Of a stretch of DNA of 26,820 bases, positions 1 to 10,430 are shown in pieces. The position numbers were made by a program, and so were the translations under genes. This DNA is from Welwitschia mirabilis (lineage: Eukaryota; Gnetophyta; Gnetopsida; Welwitschiales), in contig JBOZIK010000001.1 of NCBI GenBank assembly GCA_051453625.1, forward strand, positions 84,846,323-84,873,142, written 5' to 3'. Positions within the stretch are counted from its first letter, which is position 1. The number at the start of each line of letters is the position of its first letter. The notes beneath the pieces were generated by a model. It worked only from the letters and a program-made list of their open reading frames with translations. It ran no database searches and was not told the DNA's origin.

Positions 1-443
1 CAATCTTTCAAATTAAGCTCATGGAGCTTGTTTGAGATCATATAGAGCTTCCTTTAGTTTCTAGACATGATCAAAATATTTAGAATCAATAAATCCTAGA
101 GGCTGAGCTACATATACTTCTTCTATAATATAACCATCTAGCAAGGCACTCTTAACATCCATTTGATACAGTCTTATCTTGTGGTAGTAAACAAAAGCAA
201 GTAACATTCTGATTGGTTTAAGTCTAGCCACAGTTTTAAAGGTTTTTCCATAGTCTATTCCTTCTTGTTGACTATAACCTTATACTACCAATCTTGCTTT
301 ATTTTGGATAATATTATGATTTTCATCTTTCTTATTTTTAAATACCCATTTAGTTCCAATTATGTGTTTTTCTTTGGATGAGGCATAAGACTCCACACTT
401 GGTTCCTTTTAAATTGGTTTAATTCTCGTTACATGACCATCAT
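1..443 (-). pseudogene. Element A reverse transcriptase, N-terminal part
   Basis: Minus-strand translation gives a typical Copia RT start. A KARLVV stretch is followed by a stop and GYSQQEGIDYGKTF. Next comes the motif QMDVKSALLDG (about 160-126), whose Asp is the first catalytic RT aspartate and is intact. Then comes EVYVAQPLGF and, after another stop, LYDLKQAP near position 20. The YVDD box would lie left of the window. Stops at the KARLVV, DHV and QAP positions make this copy non-coding as it stands. Identity is clear from motif order; activity is excluded by the stops unless they are sequencing errors. Confidence 0.9.
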
Positions 444-1495
444 TTAAGATTCATCCTGTTCGGCCTCTTGGAAGTTCTTAAATACTAAAGTTGAAACAAA
501 GCATAAAAAACTATTATTAATGGCTTTTTCACATCTAGTTATTGTTTCTTGATCGAGATTAATCATTACATTTTCTTGAGGATAATCTCTTTTGGTCCTT
601 AAGGAAAGGGATGTATGCTTTTGTCTTTTCTCTTTCTCTTTTGAGGTAGAATCATTAGCCTTTTTAGAAGGTAAGGATGAGGGTTCAACTATTATAGTCT
701 CTTCGCTGTCATCTATTATTGATTCTATATTAACATCTTCTATCTTTACATGCATGGATTCTTCAACTTTACCTAAATTTCTATTGAAGACTCTATAGGC
801 TCTGCTTGTCATAGAGTATCCAAAGAAAGTCCCTTCATCTTCTTTGGATTCAAACTTCCCATTCTCTCCTTTATCTCTAAGGATTAGGCACTTACTTCCA
901 AACACTTTGAAATAACTGCCATTGGGCTTTTTCCCATTCCACAATTAATAGGGAGTTTTGTCTGTGTTCGGCCTTAAGAAAACTCTATTGCTAATATAAT
1001 GGTTGTGTTAACAGCTTCTACCCAAAAATGTTAAGGAAGAACTTTTTCATTTAGCATAGTTCTAGACATTTTAATTAACACTCTTTTCTTTCTTTCAACT
1101 ACCTCATTTTATTAAGGAATTCTCAAGGTTGAGAGTTAATGGAATATGCCATGATGATCACAAAAACTCTCAAATTTTTCATTTACAAATTCCCCACCTC
1201 TATCTGATCTTATAGACTTAATAATATAACCTCTCTCATTTTGAATTTTTCTACAGATTTTTGCAAAGACGTTGAAGGCTTTATCTTTACTACTCAAAAA
1301 GGAAACCCAATAAAAGCACAAGAGATCATCAACCATGACCAAGAAATATCTTCTTCCTATAATACTCCTTGTCTAAATTAGACCTACTAAATCCATGTGA
1401 ATCAGATCCAAAGGTCTTAAATAAGTTATAGCAGCCTTACTTTTAAAATGAGTTTTAATGATCTTTCCTTTAATACATGACTCACACAACTTTGC
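444..1495 (-). pseudogene. Element A integrase (DDE core plus C-terminal region)
   Basis: The retroviral-type integrase core inserts the cDNA into the host genome. On the minus strand the first catalytic Asp sits in LIHMDLVG (about 1410-1380), the second in IRSDRGGEF (about 1220-1190) and the Glu in EVVERKKR (about 1110-1090). All three acidic residues are therefore still visible. They are split by stops and at least one frame change near 1130. The C-terminal part (944-444) is a 166-codon open stretch starting in MWNGKKP, with the Copia-typical sequences YFKVFGSKCLILRD and EGTFFGYS, followed by an acidic, Ser/Lys-rich linker leading to RT. Confidence 0.9.
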
Positions 1496-2003
1496 TTAAT
1501 CAAGATTAAGTTTAGATACTTCTCTTACAATTTCTTTTGAGATAATTTTTGATAAGTCTTTAAGATTGATTTTGGCAAAATAGTAGTCTTTACTCACTTG
1601 ATTGTTGGTTTTTCCAATTACATCCATGCATCTAGCCCTATTGGTTATAAGCACAATTTTATTAGTGATAGCATTTTGGACCACACACTTGTCTTGGTAG
1701 AAAGAAATAATGTTACCCCTATCACAAATTTGAGAAATGTTTAATAGGTTGTGCTTTAACCCATTGACACGATACATATCATGGATTGTTGAATGATCAT
1801 CATTGGTACTCATAACTCCCTTGTCAACAATTAAACCTTTACTGTTATCCATAGTTGTAATCTTCAAAAGAAGTAAGAAGGTTCTTGTCACTGGTTATGT
1901 GCCTAGAACACTCACTATCTAAATACCATCTAGTACGATCTTGTGCCTTGAAGGCAGCATGCGCAAATAGAGAAGGCAAATTTTTCTTAACCCATTGATA
2001 TTT
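1496..2003 (-). pseudogene. Element A protease active site and GAG-pre-integrase region
   Basis: Minus-strand translation of about 1930-1860 gives WYLDSECSRHITSDKN, which aligns to the plant Copia protease active-site signature normally reading WYLDSGCSRHMTGD. The Gly of the catalytic Asp-Ser-Gly triad is Glu here, which should inactivate the aspartic protease. The following 131-codon stretch (1891-1496) contains VNGLKHNLLNISQICDRG, the usual sequence between protease and integrase, and ends at a stop before AKLCESCIKGK, the start of the integrase zinc-finger tail. The upstream part of the protease is hidden by the gap at 2004-2137. Confidence 0.87.
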
Positions 2004-2137
2004 NNNNNNNNNNNNNNNNNNNNNNNNNNNNNNNNNNNNNNNNNNNNNNNNNNNNNNNNNNNNNNNNNNNNNNNNNNNNNNNNNNNNNNNNNNNNNNNNN
2101 NNNNNNNNNNNNNNNNNNNNNNNNNNNNNNNNNNNNN
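2004..2137. other. Assembly gap (134 N) inside element A
   Basis: It hides part of the gag-protease spacer and protease N-terminus. Any open frame crossing it is meaningless. Confidence 0.95.
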
Positions 2138-2628
2138 CACTAGAAATGAATTTTACATGAGGTATAAATTTTTTAACTGAGTGAAAACTAGTTGAAGTGC
2201 AACTAAGACACGAGTCTATCCCACAGATCTCGACTAGAGCCCAATAATTTATTCAAATTATTATTTCCTTTAGACAAGCAAGAAGCAATAGCTTTGGCAT
2301 CTTGAAGTTTAGAAAGTAATGATTTTATTCTTTCATTTGCCTCTTTAATTTACAATCTAAACTATTAACATTTTTCCAAAGCGAGACATTTTTCTTCCCT
2401 AAACTGACACTAAACGAATATAGTTTTTCATATGTAATCGAGAGTTTTTTAAGTTCTAAACTACCACACTCAAGAGAAAAATTTTCGGAATGAATGCATT
2501 TTGAACTAGAAGCATGACCAATATTTATACAATTTAAAGAAGTTGAAAAACTAACCTCATCTAGAACCATAAGAAGACTAAAGTTCACTACATTGTCATT
2601 ATCACTTGAGCTTAATAGATCATCTTAT
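2138..2628 (-). pseudogene. Element A gag-protease spacer, charged/coiled-coil-like
   Basis: Between the two gaps the minus strand encodes a stretch without domain motifs: a Ser-rich part (SSSKCIHSENFSLECGS) and then a Leu/Lys/Glu-rich part (LELKKLSITYEKLYSF) that looks helical, with an 87-codon open frame at 2588-2325. Several large plant Copia elements carry such a coiled-coil-like spacer after the gag zinc knuckle. The zinc knuckle itself would fall in the unread gap at 2629-2957. Identification rests on position in the element and composition only. Confidence 0.6.
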
Positions 2629-2957
2629 NNNNNNNNNNNNNNNNNNNNNNNNNNNNNNNNNNNNNNNNNNNNNNNNNNNNNNNNNNNNNNNNNNNNNNNN
2701 NNNNNNNNNNNNNNNNNNNNNNNNNNNNNNNNNNNNNNNNNNNNNNNNNNNNNNNNNNNNNNNNNNNNNNNNNNNNNNNNNNNNNNNNNNNNNNNNNNNN
2801 NNNNNNNNNNNNNNNNNNNNNNNNNNNNNNNNNNNNNNNNNNNNNNNNNNNNNNNNNNNNNNNNNNNNNNNNNNNNNNNNNNNNNNNNNNNNNNNNNNNN
2901 NNNNNNNNNNNNNNNNNNNNNNNNNNNNNNNNNNNNNNNNNNNNNNNNNNNNNNNNN
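2629..2957. other. Assembly gap (329 N) inside element A gag
   Basis: It hides the gag C-terminus where a zinc knuckle would be expected. Long frames reported across it are made of Ns. Confidence 0.95.
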
Positions 2958-3595
2958 GGTTGCTTCATATGCCATCACAGATCCTTTGAGTTCTTCTACT
3001 TTCATTCTGTCAATGTTTTGTCTCTCTTCTATTATTGTTACCTTAAGTCTAAACTTCATAGAGAGACTCCTTAAGATTTTTCTTACCACATGGTTCTCAG
3101 AAATCCTTTCACCCAAGCCCCACATGTTGTTTACAATATTGCTTATTTTGGTTGTGAACTCAGTCATAGACTCTATTTCTTCAATCCTAATATTTTTAAA
3201 TTTGGTAGCTAGTAATTGAAGTTTAGAATTTTTCACAATATTTGTACCTTCATGTGCTACTTTCAGGGTGTTCCACATATCTTTGGCACAAGTGCTCTAG
3301 ATAATTCTGTCATATTCCTTAGTTGATAAGGCACATATTATCGCATTCATTACTTTGGCATTGTTCTGAACTATCCATTTATTATCTTTATCCCATTCAT
3401 CTCCACTTTCAAAGAGACCACATAAGCTATTATCTTTAAAATATGTTGATAATCGTATTCTACCAAGTCCCAAATATTTGGATGTAGAGATGTCAGAAAG
3501 ATTCTCATTTTGGATTTCCAGTGAGCATAATTATTGCCCTCAAAGAATGGTGGCCTTGAAACTGCATGACCTTCTGGATGACTTGAGGATGCCAT
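2958..3595 (-). pseudogene. Element A gag (UBN2/DUF4219-type Copia capsid)
   Basis: The likely start is the Met at 3595, giving MASSSHPEG and soon FEGNNYAHWKSKMRIFL, the N-terminal Copia gag signature (a G-x-N-Y-x-x-W-x-x-x-M pattern). The capsid core continues at 3278-2958 with MWNTLKVAHEG, LLATKFKNIRI, a central IVNNMWGLG and KILRSLSMKF, matching the UBN2 family. A stop and frame change separate the two halves near 3371-3280. Gag forms the virus-like particle that packages the element's RNA. The start lies about 50 bases downstream of the primer-binding site, as expected. Confidence 0.88.
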
Positions 3596-3645
3596 GAAGA
3601 TTTTCCTATGAAGACAAATAAAGGATGCTAATCTAGAGTAACCAA

Positions 3646-3657
3646 GCTCTGATACCA
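3646..3657 (-). other. Primer-binding site (initiator tRNA-Met) of element A
   Basis: The minus strand reads TGGTATCAGAGC, the standard plant retrotransposon site complementary to the 3' end of initiator methionyl tRNA, where minus-strand cDNA synthesis starts. It is a perfect 12-base match, two bases from the LTR end, and fixes the orientation of element A. Confidence 0.95.
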
Positions 3658-4093
3658 ATTATTAGAATCGAAAAGTACCATAGAGGGGGAANNNNNNNNN
3701 NAATAGAAACCTTCACAAATGAAATGATACACAAGAATAACAAAGAAAATAAACAGAGGATAGTGCACTAAATTTATAGTGATTCAGCAATCCTTGCCTA
3801 CTCCACTCATAGGGGGCAGTAATGTGCTTTTAGCCTCCTGGTTCCCTTATCTAATACTCAATCACTTTGGGCAACACCTTTCCTCAAGGTTACATTCAAT
3901 CTCTTCTATTGGGATTCACAATATTGCTTTAACAATTCTCAAAGCAATTTAAGAATAGAATATTCTAATGGTAAGGGTTCGTTAAGCATAATACATTAGC
4001 AATTAGGCAGAGAGGGCTCCTTCTTTAATAGATTACGTAGTGAAGCACAGATAGAAGAATTTATCACAATGATTTTACAACAATGCAGGAGCA

Positions 4094-4106
4094 GTTTATA
4101 TAAACT
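4094..4106 (-). promoter_or_regulatory. TATA box of the element A LTR promoter
   Basis: TTTATATAAA lies on the expected side of the LTR between the palindrome-rich U3 and the U5 region. Since the element is minus-sense, transcription would run toward lower coordinates. The motif is itself palindromic, so orientation comes from the LTR context. Confidence 0.5.
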
Positions 4107-4260
4107 AGGATACAAAATATAGTTTTTAAATCCTTAAGATTGAATCCCTAACCATTAGAACTGCTATTCGACATTTGAACTACTGCCCAAGATGTTTGCA
4201 AGTGAAACCGTGTCGATCTAGCAGCTGTAACATTCATATTTTCTCTTAACGTCTTCAAGT

Positions 4261-4640
4261 CGGATGTCCCAATTTTTTGGATCAGATGTCCCGGTTGTAA
4301 TACTTGTTTTCTGAGTTCAACTGGGAAGAATCTCAGATGTCCCAGTTTCATGATCGGACATCCTCATACTTAATCTTCGAGACTGAAGTCAGACGTTCCT
4401 ATAACATGGACATCCCCATATGATTCAACTGAGATTAGGGTCGGACATCCCTAGTTTCAGATTGTACGTCTCCATACATTGTATCCGCGTTCAAGGCCAG
4501 ATGTCCTAGGTAGCAGGCCGGACGTCCCCATACACTTCATCAACATTCAAAGCCGGATGTCTCGAGTAACAGGGTCAGACGTCCTCATATGTTTGGTTGT
4601 GTGTAGGGGCGGACGTCCCGGATAAATACTCGGACATCCC
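4261..4640. repeat. Phased array of 14 GGACGTCC-type palindromes in LTR U3
   Basis: Fourteen decamers fitting YRGAYRTCCY or a one-base variant start at 4261, 4283, 4334, 4355, 4390, 4407, 4442, 4463, 4498, 4519, 4554, 4576, 4610 and 4631. From 4334 on, the spacing alternates about 21 and 35 bases (one 17), giving a 55-57 base higher-order unit repeated about five times. The long spacer often begins CATA. Five of 14 copies keep the central CG; five have TG and four have CA instead, the pattern left by deamination of methylated CpG. The intact core GACGTC contains ACGT, the core bound by plant bZIP factors, so an enhancer role is possible but inferred. Confidence 0.85.
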
Positions 4641-4951
4641 TGAAGCCACAGCTTTTGATTTTCACACTCAATGAAGCACGTCATTACCTAATTTTTTTAT
4701 CATCATTGAAATCTAAAGTCTCTACATGGAAGTGGAGTACAGACTTAATGGAATTAATAACCAACTATTACATAACTAGACGAGAAACTACGAGGTGGGT
4801 GCTAGATGGAATTTGGCTAACATTTTTGTAAATTTGACATACCCATAGTAACTTAATATTCAATAATGCTCCTCTCTCCTTTCCTATTAATACAACTAGA
4901 AGAATTCAGTGGTATCCCTCACAAATTTAGATAACAATGAGGGTTACTTTG

Positions 4952-6121
4952 ATGCACGAACCACCAAATCCTAGCATCTTTGAGGGATGCCTGGATCTAT
5001 GAAATAAGGTGTACGATCTAGGATGAAAAAAACCCTACTGCACAATCTAAAGGGATAGTGAAACTTTGATATTGCCTCATTTTATAGACGATGGAGAGGA
5101 GACAGAACCATCTTTAGAAGAATTTTAATTAAAGTCACATAGGAATCGTTGGCTCATTTTCTAGAAATTCCTCTAGAAGGGGAGAGGATTCCCCTTAATT
5201 GTAGAGGGCAAAAGGAGGCCTTCTATTTCTTCCCAGGAGGCATTCTTAAACTTTCTAATAGCCACATTAGTAGAAAAGCACTTCTACCTCCTTAGGGTCT
5301 AGGAATTGAGTTAGTGAAAAGATACTTCATTCAATCAGGTTGTTGCTCAATGCTCTTTAGTTTACAATTTGTCTTCCTTAAGACCTACACCAAGGGCATC
5401 ATATCAACTTGCTTTACTTTTTCATTTAAACATTAAAAAGTAAAAATATGACCCAATACTCTAGACTAATAATGGCCTTTTAGAGATCTATGAGGGACTC
5501 TAGGGCGAGAAAGGAGGTCCCCTCACCTCTTCCATGTCATAGGGCATTGGCAAAGGCTTAGTAACTAAGTGGAAAAAAGAAGAAGAAAACTAAACCTGCT
5601 AAAAGTACTCAAGAAGAATGAGAAAATGAACCGGGTGCTTTATAATCTTAGAGGCAGGCAACTTTGCACTTCACTTAGGAAACTCACTAAAAAGTAGACA
5701 GATTTTGCCTTCCAATGAAGATCATATTGCAGAGCAGATGGAGAAGTAGGTCTAGCCTGAGTAGGATGAAGAGAAAAGTCCTCCTAAGAAGTTAGAAAAT
5801 CCTACATCTAGTGAGGAGACAGAGTTATATAACCAAACAAATTCTAATATTGAAAGAGAATATCAGACTATACAAGAAGACATTCACATGGAGCAAGCAA
5901 GAAGGGAGGTGTTATATGCCACAATTTAAGGGATGAAGAGATGTCCTTTTCTAATTTGTAGCATCACACATAGATCTTCTCTAAGTACCATTAAATCAAA
6001 CTTTTGGAACAAGGCATTAAGACTTCACCCTGATAAGAACGAAGTAGGAGTAGAGGAGTTTAAAGAAGTGAACGAGGCCTTCAAGATCATAATGGACGAA
6101 ATGGATAGGCTCCTAGTCTAG
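4952..6121 (+). pseudogene. Decayed coding region with C-terminal J-domain
   Basis: The clearest part is 5882-6121: a helix-I-like REVLYATI, a stop, then LSTIKSNFWNKALRLHPDKN and EEFKEVNEAFKIIMDEMDR. This matches J-domain helices II and III with the HPD tripeptide that stimulates Hsp70 ATPase. The stretch just upstream (5640-5880) is in the same frame and is charged (DEEKSPPKKLENPTSSEE) with several stops. Farther upstream (about 5080-5450) a different frame is unusually open and reads FDIASFYRRW, SLAHFLEIPLEGERIPL and SGCCSMLFSLQF; I recognise no family there. It could be a dead host gene or the coding part of an unrecognised mobile element. A 62-codon ORF (5933-6121) remains but is unlikely to be functional. 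Confidence 0.55.
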
Positions 6122-6435
6122 CACCAACATAGTCACTTATTCCCAAGCTATAAGGATCTTAATCTACCTTTTGTTCTTATGGTTTTACCTCGATTATTCC
6201 TACTTTATCATTAATTGCATTAGGCATAGGGTCAAGACATTTTTACCTGTTTTTGCTATTAATGCCTTTTGTTTTGATTCTAGCATCATGTATGAGTTTA
6301 CTATATGGTTTGGTTATGTTGTAGTCTCATTTCCTTGTACTACCTTGCAGATGGACTCTTGTGCCCTCTTATCTATAATTACTACTTTCTAATATAATTT
6401 CTAGTTAATGTTGTTCCCAGAAAAAAAAGCAATAC
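6122..6435. other. Unassigned stretch after the J-domain pseudogene
   Basis: A 73-codon open frame (6171-6392, plus) is rich in Phe, Ile and Tyr and looks like AT-rich noncoding sequence rather than a protein. No splice pattern or homology is recognised. It could be the 3' untranslated part of the decayed J-domain transcript or element. Confidence 0.4.
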
Positions 6436-6600
6436 ATGTATAAAAATATTATAATAATAATAATATAAAATATATATAAGGGAAAAATAAATAAATATAT
6501 ATAATAATGATTATTATATATGTAAAAAGAAAAAAATAATATGTATATAATAACAATAATGATATATATACATATATACATATAAAAGAAAAAATAAATT
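6436..6600. repeat. AT-rich simple-sequence block
   Basis: Long runs of ATA, ATAT and AAATAA units (ATAATAATAATAATAT, ATATATATAC) fill this block almost without C. It is a degraded microsatellite. Position just after the pseudogene suggests it could have grown from an A-rich tail, but that is speculative. Confidence 0.85.
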
Positions 6601-7957
6601 GAAAAAAGACTGAAAGGTCAACGAGCTCCTAATGTTGATAAGCTATTAGTTGCCATAAGTGCAACAAATTAATGAAATTCAATACTTGTCCTGAAAGTGG
6701 AACCTCCAGCCTTTGTCAGCGCATTCACCGCTACCTCCATTAATCCCCTCACTCTTTCTCATGCCTTTTCTTCTCCATCAGAGATTCAACCTTATGTCAT
6801 CATTCTTGCCTATCCAGTGAGAGGGCATTGTAAGGATGAGTGTATTTTACATGAGTAGCTTCTTGGTTCTATTGTAGAATTTTTCTTTCATTTTATTTAT
6901 TTATTTTTTGTCTGCTGACACTGAGACGAACATTCATGATCTTTTCAAGAGTGACCTTGTTTCTCAGAGTAGTCTTTAAGATTGCTTTCTCTTCTCATGC
7001 CTTTGATTTTTTAATAACCTCATTTGGAAGCTTAGGAACTAAATCCTTATACTGCAGAGACTGCTTGAAGCAACTTATTAAGGAGATTCATTGGAAAAGT
7101 TTCTGTAAATTATCAAAGGTTCTTAAATAAACGTCACCCTCTTTAGGGTCTTTTCACGTGTTCATCGTGATGGATCTTGTGCTCTTAGACGATGATGATG
7201 AAAAAGATGGGTCTATCTCAGAATCAAAACTTGCCTCGTCTTCTTATGACTTATCTAGTTTTTCGGAGCATGAAACGCATCAACAGGGAGGCATGCAACT
7301 GTAATGTAAAGATTCCAAATTTACGCTTGCCCCTCTTGATCCTCTGCCTTTGTAATTAGCACATTCTCTATTCTCTGGTAACTTTAAAAAGCCTTCCAAA
7401 ATATTCCTGTCTCTTTTTGAGTTCCTTGGAGATGGCGACTTTATTATTGGAAATAACTTCTATGGAAAGAAGAAAAGAAAAAAGCAAAGGTAGCAGAATA
7501 AAAAACGGAATAAGCCTAAGCTTGAAATCAAGCAATCAAGGATTTCTATGCCTCACAAAATATACAAACATTATTACCATTCTGCAAAGGAAAGTTATTA
7601 GTACATTTTGCAATGGTTTTTGAAATCAAAAGAATAAGAACAAAGGGCATAATAACAAACTTGCCAATGATGACTATAATGCCTATAGATGGAGATTGCA
7701 GATGTGTTCCATTTGGCTCCTGAGCTTGAATACCCTTTTCGAGAATCCTCTTTGAGCTCCAGGTTGCCTAGGAAACTTGTGAAAACTCCTTCAAGCTCTC
7801 CATCTTCTCCTTATTTCCAATAAATATTAGACTTCAAAGGATCCCTTTGAAACTTTCAAAGGCCACTTTAAAAGTCCTAAAGTTCCTTCCAAATTTCAAA
7901 GGCCCCCTTTAAAAAATCATCGAAGGGCCTTTTGACAATGTTTTATCTGAAATTAAA
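6601..7957 (+). other. Unassigned region with fragments of old coding sequence
   Basis: No intact gene is seen. One short open frame (7170-7304) is acidic and Ser-rich (LLDDDDEKDGS, KLASSSYDLSS). About 120 bases later a frame-broken basic stretch (7430-7530) reads NNFYGKKKRKKQR. An acidic patch followed by a basic patch could be traces of one decayed protein, possibly the same unknown unit as the J-domain pseudogene. At 7850-7925 a TTTCAAAGGCC motif occurs twice about 50 bases apart, each followed by a CTTTAAAA-like run. Nothing here identifies a family. Confidence 0.35.
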
Positions 7958-8110
7958 AAAAAGGAAAAATAGATAAATAAATAAAAAATATATAAACAAA
8001 TAAATAAAAATAAAAATAAAAGTAATAAGAACAATTAAAAAAAGAAAGATATTAAAAATATTAATAATATTTTAAAAAAAGAGGAAGAAACATAGAAAAG
8101 TAATTTTAAG
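7958..8110. repeat. A-rich simple-sequence block
   Basis: AAATAAATAAATAAAAA and AAAATAAAAATAAAAG-type units make an almost pure A/T stretch with a few G. It is low-complexity DNA, probably an expanded A-rich tail or microsatellite. Confidence 0.8.
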
Positions 8111-10430
8111 AGTTACATACAAGCATGTTTTTCTTGTTTCATGTTTTTATTATTTATAAATATCACTCTACAAACTATAAAATATGTGACAAGAGGTAAT
8201 GTTAGAATTCTTAGATTTATTTTTATTATAAACCTTTTATAAATTATCAAAAAATTTTCATTTCTTACATTTTATGTTCTTACTTTTCTTGTATGTTACA
8301 TATGTATTTGAAGTATAAGTATTATTAGTTAAAAAAATGATGACATCTAATACCATAGTACTATGTTTCTTTTGATTCATAAAGACACTTGTATGCACTC
8401 AGAGAATTATTTTGAGATTTGATATGTTGGACTTCAAATTATGAAATTTATCAAAGAAATGTATCCTATCAATTATGATGAAATAGGTCTCAAGCCAATG
8501 GTGCAAGTTAGATTCTAACAAGGTCAGATACAGTCAATTTANNNNNNNNNNTAAATGCTTTAAATGTTTGATTATTTGCTAAGGACTAGCAAAGTTTGGG
8601 TTTAGGGAAAATGATAATGCAAAAATTCACATCATGAGTAATATATTTTATGCATAGATAAATGTTAGAAACATAGAATTACTATTTAGTTTACATGAAT
8701 AATAGTAATTGTCTTTCATATTTAGGTATTAGTTTAGAATTATAGTTTAGGATTACATATTGATTAAAATGCATAACTTAGTATTTAGTAAAAATAATAT
8801 TATTGTTTTGTAGGTTTATGTATGATGGAGTACAATGACAAGTTTCATAACAACTATTGATGAAGAATAGCAAGACAAGAAGAAAGGAAAGTGATCTCAT
8901 TACATGCAAATGCCACATGGTAAGTGGAGGCAAACTCTATTCTAACTCCCCTAAATTTATGCATAACATGTGACAATGTACTCCCTTAATATAGGAGGAG
9001 TTGTTATTTATTCTTATATAAGTATCCTCTCTCTAACTACCTAAAGACTAGTATAAATACAACCTAGAGCTACCATTATAGAATCTTTTTGGCACACTTT
9101 TCATAACATCTAGGAATGGTAGCAAGCCTTAGGATCAACATTGAAGTACTATTCCTCATTTCAGCTGTGACCGATAAAGGAAACAATATTTGTAATTAGT
9201 TTGTGTATCATAGTCTACACATTAAATTTCTAAAAAGAATATGTTTGTATTGTGATTTTATTTTAGCATTTCTTACATATTACAGAATTGAAAAGTTATG
9301 TTTTAGAATGCTATTCTAATTTGTTTGCATGCTGAAACATATTGTGAACTAATATATTACTTGAAAAACTAATATTTTCTTTTCTTTTACTCCTATATCT
9401 ATTGTTGGAGAGGTATTAGGATATAATAGTGCTTAGAAATAAGTGTCATCTAGCATCATTTTATTATTGTTCTCATATTACAAACCCCCTAATCTTGAAT
9501 TTTATGTACATACTTAACTAAGATAAATTACTAAAGCAATTTGTTATCCTAAAACCTGATGTTGACAAGCTTTGTAGAAGCATTAGTTCCTATAAGAAGT
9601 CATTTTCAGTGACTAGAATAATAAATCAAAATAAAATTAATACTTTAAAGTAAACTAGATCCTTCAAGGCCTCCCCTTAAACAAAATGAATATTCTGATA
9701 GTTTTGTAAGATTAAGGTTGTAATAGCACATGTTATTCCACATTTTCATCCAAACTTATTGCATAAATGTGCAAAAATAATCTTAATCCTAAGACCTATT
9801 AGTGACCAATACAAACATCTCGATGATAAAAATAGCAAGATGCGTAGCTGACAAACAGTGCACAATAAGTGGTACAACAAGCAGCATAGCTGGCAACATA
9901 GGTGCACTGGGTGGTGCTAGGAATTATTATGACGACGCAAAGTTGTAGTATTTAATTGATGTAACAGAAGCTTTCCTATTGCATAGTTCTAAAATCATAG
10001 AGAACAATAGATAATCCTAAATCAATTTAATGTATAAGGTATCTGTAGATGACCAAGTAAGAGGAAAGCCTTGTGAAAAAGAACATTATATATTCTTTAT
10101 CAAATGTTGTAAATCCTGTATCACAACAATGTCAAAGGATTCATAATCTAATGCTATTTTCTTACTTTTGAGTGTAAATTTTATTCATTAACATAAATAA
10201 ACTCTTAAGAAAACAAATCCAATCTTTGCCATAAACTAGAAAACCTAAAAATCAATTAAAACCTTTGATAAAAAGCTTTAACAAAAAACTGCATACAAAC
10301 TAGAAAACTACGATGAACAAAATCAGAAAACTGTAAACCCTAGATCAACTAAATAAATCTAGAAGAAATGCTAAGGAAGGAGCATGCAATAGGCATGAAA
10401 GCTTATAAGAGCCTTCAGAATCCTACCCTA
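8111..10430. other. Unassigned AT-rich intergenic DNA; possible solo LTR at about 8663-9284
   Basis: No coding region is supported. A stretch from TGTTAGAAAC (8663) to TTACA (9284) begins TG, ends CA and contains a TATA-like GTATAAATAC at 9051, with an upstream GTTGTTATTTATTCTTATATAAG, a layout seen in LTRs. I found no primer-binding site, polypurine tract or mate copy, so this is only a candidate. A 10-N gap lies at 8542-8551. The rest (9300-10430) shows nothing recognisable. Confidence 0.3.

Larger units (their letters stand above)
1..4690 (-). mobile_element. Element A: Ty1/copia LTR retrotransposon, 5' LTR through start of RT (truncated by window edge)
   Basis: Read on the minus strand, the parts come in canonical Copia order: LTR (about 4690-3660), primer-binding site (3657-3646), gag, a spacer, protease, GAG-pre-integrase, integrase core, then reverse transcriptase running off position 1. 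The order protease-integrase-RT separates Copia from Gypsy. Every domain is interrupted by a few stops, and two N gaps (2004-2137 and 2629-2957) remove the zinc-knuckle region and part of the spacer. RNase H and the 3' LTR must lie left of the window. The long spacer between gag and protease is typical of some large plant Copia lineages, but I cannot name the lineage. The upper LTR border is approximate. Confidence 0.92.
3660..4690 (-). repeat. 5' LTR of element A
   Basis: The LTR ends next to the primer-binding site; on the plus strand its edge reads TATTAGAATC where TGTTAGAATC is expected, a one-base decay of the terminal TG/CA. Going upstream on the minus strand there is a U5/R-like stretch (3700-3830, with the antisense GATTCAGCAATCCTTGCC segment common in plant LTRs), a TATA box (TTTATATAAA near 4094-4106) and then a U3 packed with GGACGTCC-like palindromes (4261-4640). 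A 10-N gap lies at 3692-3701. The far border is not sharp; about 1 kb is my estimate because the mate LTR is outside the window. Confidence 0.75.

Noticed and set aside
592-798. Plus-strand ORF of 68 codons
   Set aside because: It is the antisense of the element A integrase-RT linker, which is recognisable on the minus strand.
2593-3278. Long open frames on both strands across 2600-3270
   Set aside because: They are mostly N bases (2629-2957). Only the minus-strand gag part right of the gap has real support.
4261-4640. CRISPR array reading of the regularly spaced palindromes
   Set aside because: Repeats are only about 10 bases, spacers are themselves related to each other, and the context is a plant LTR.
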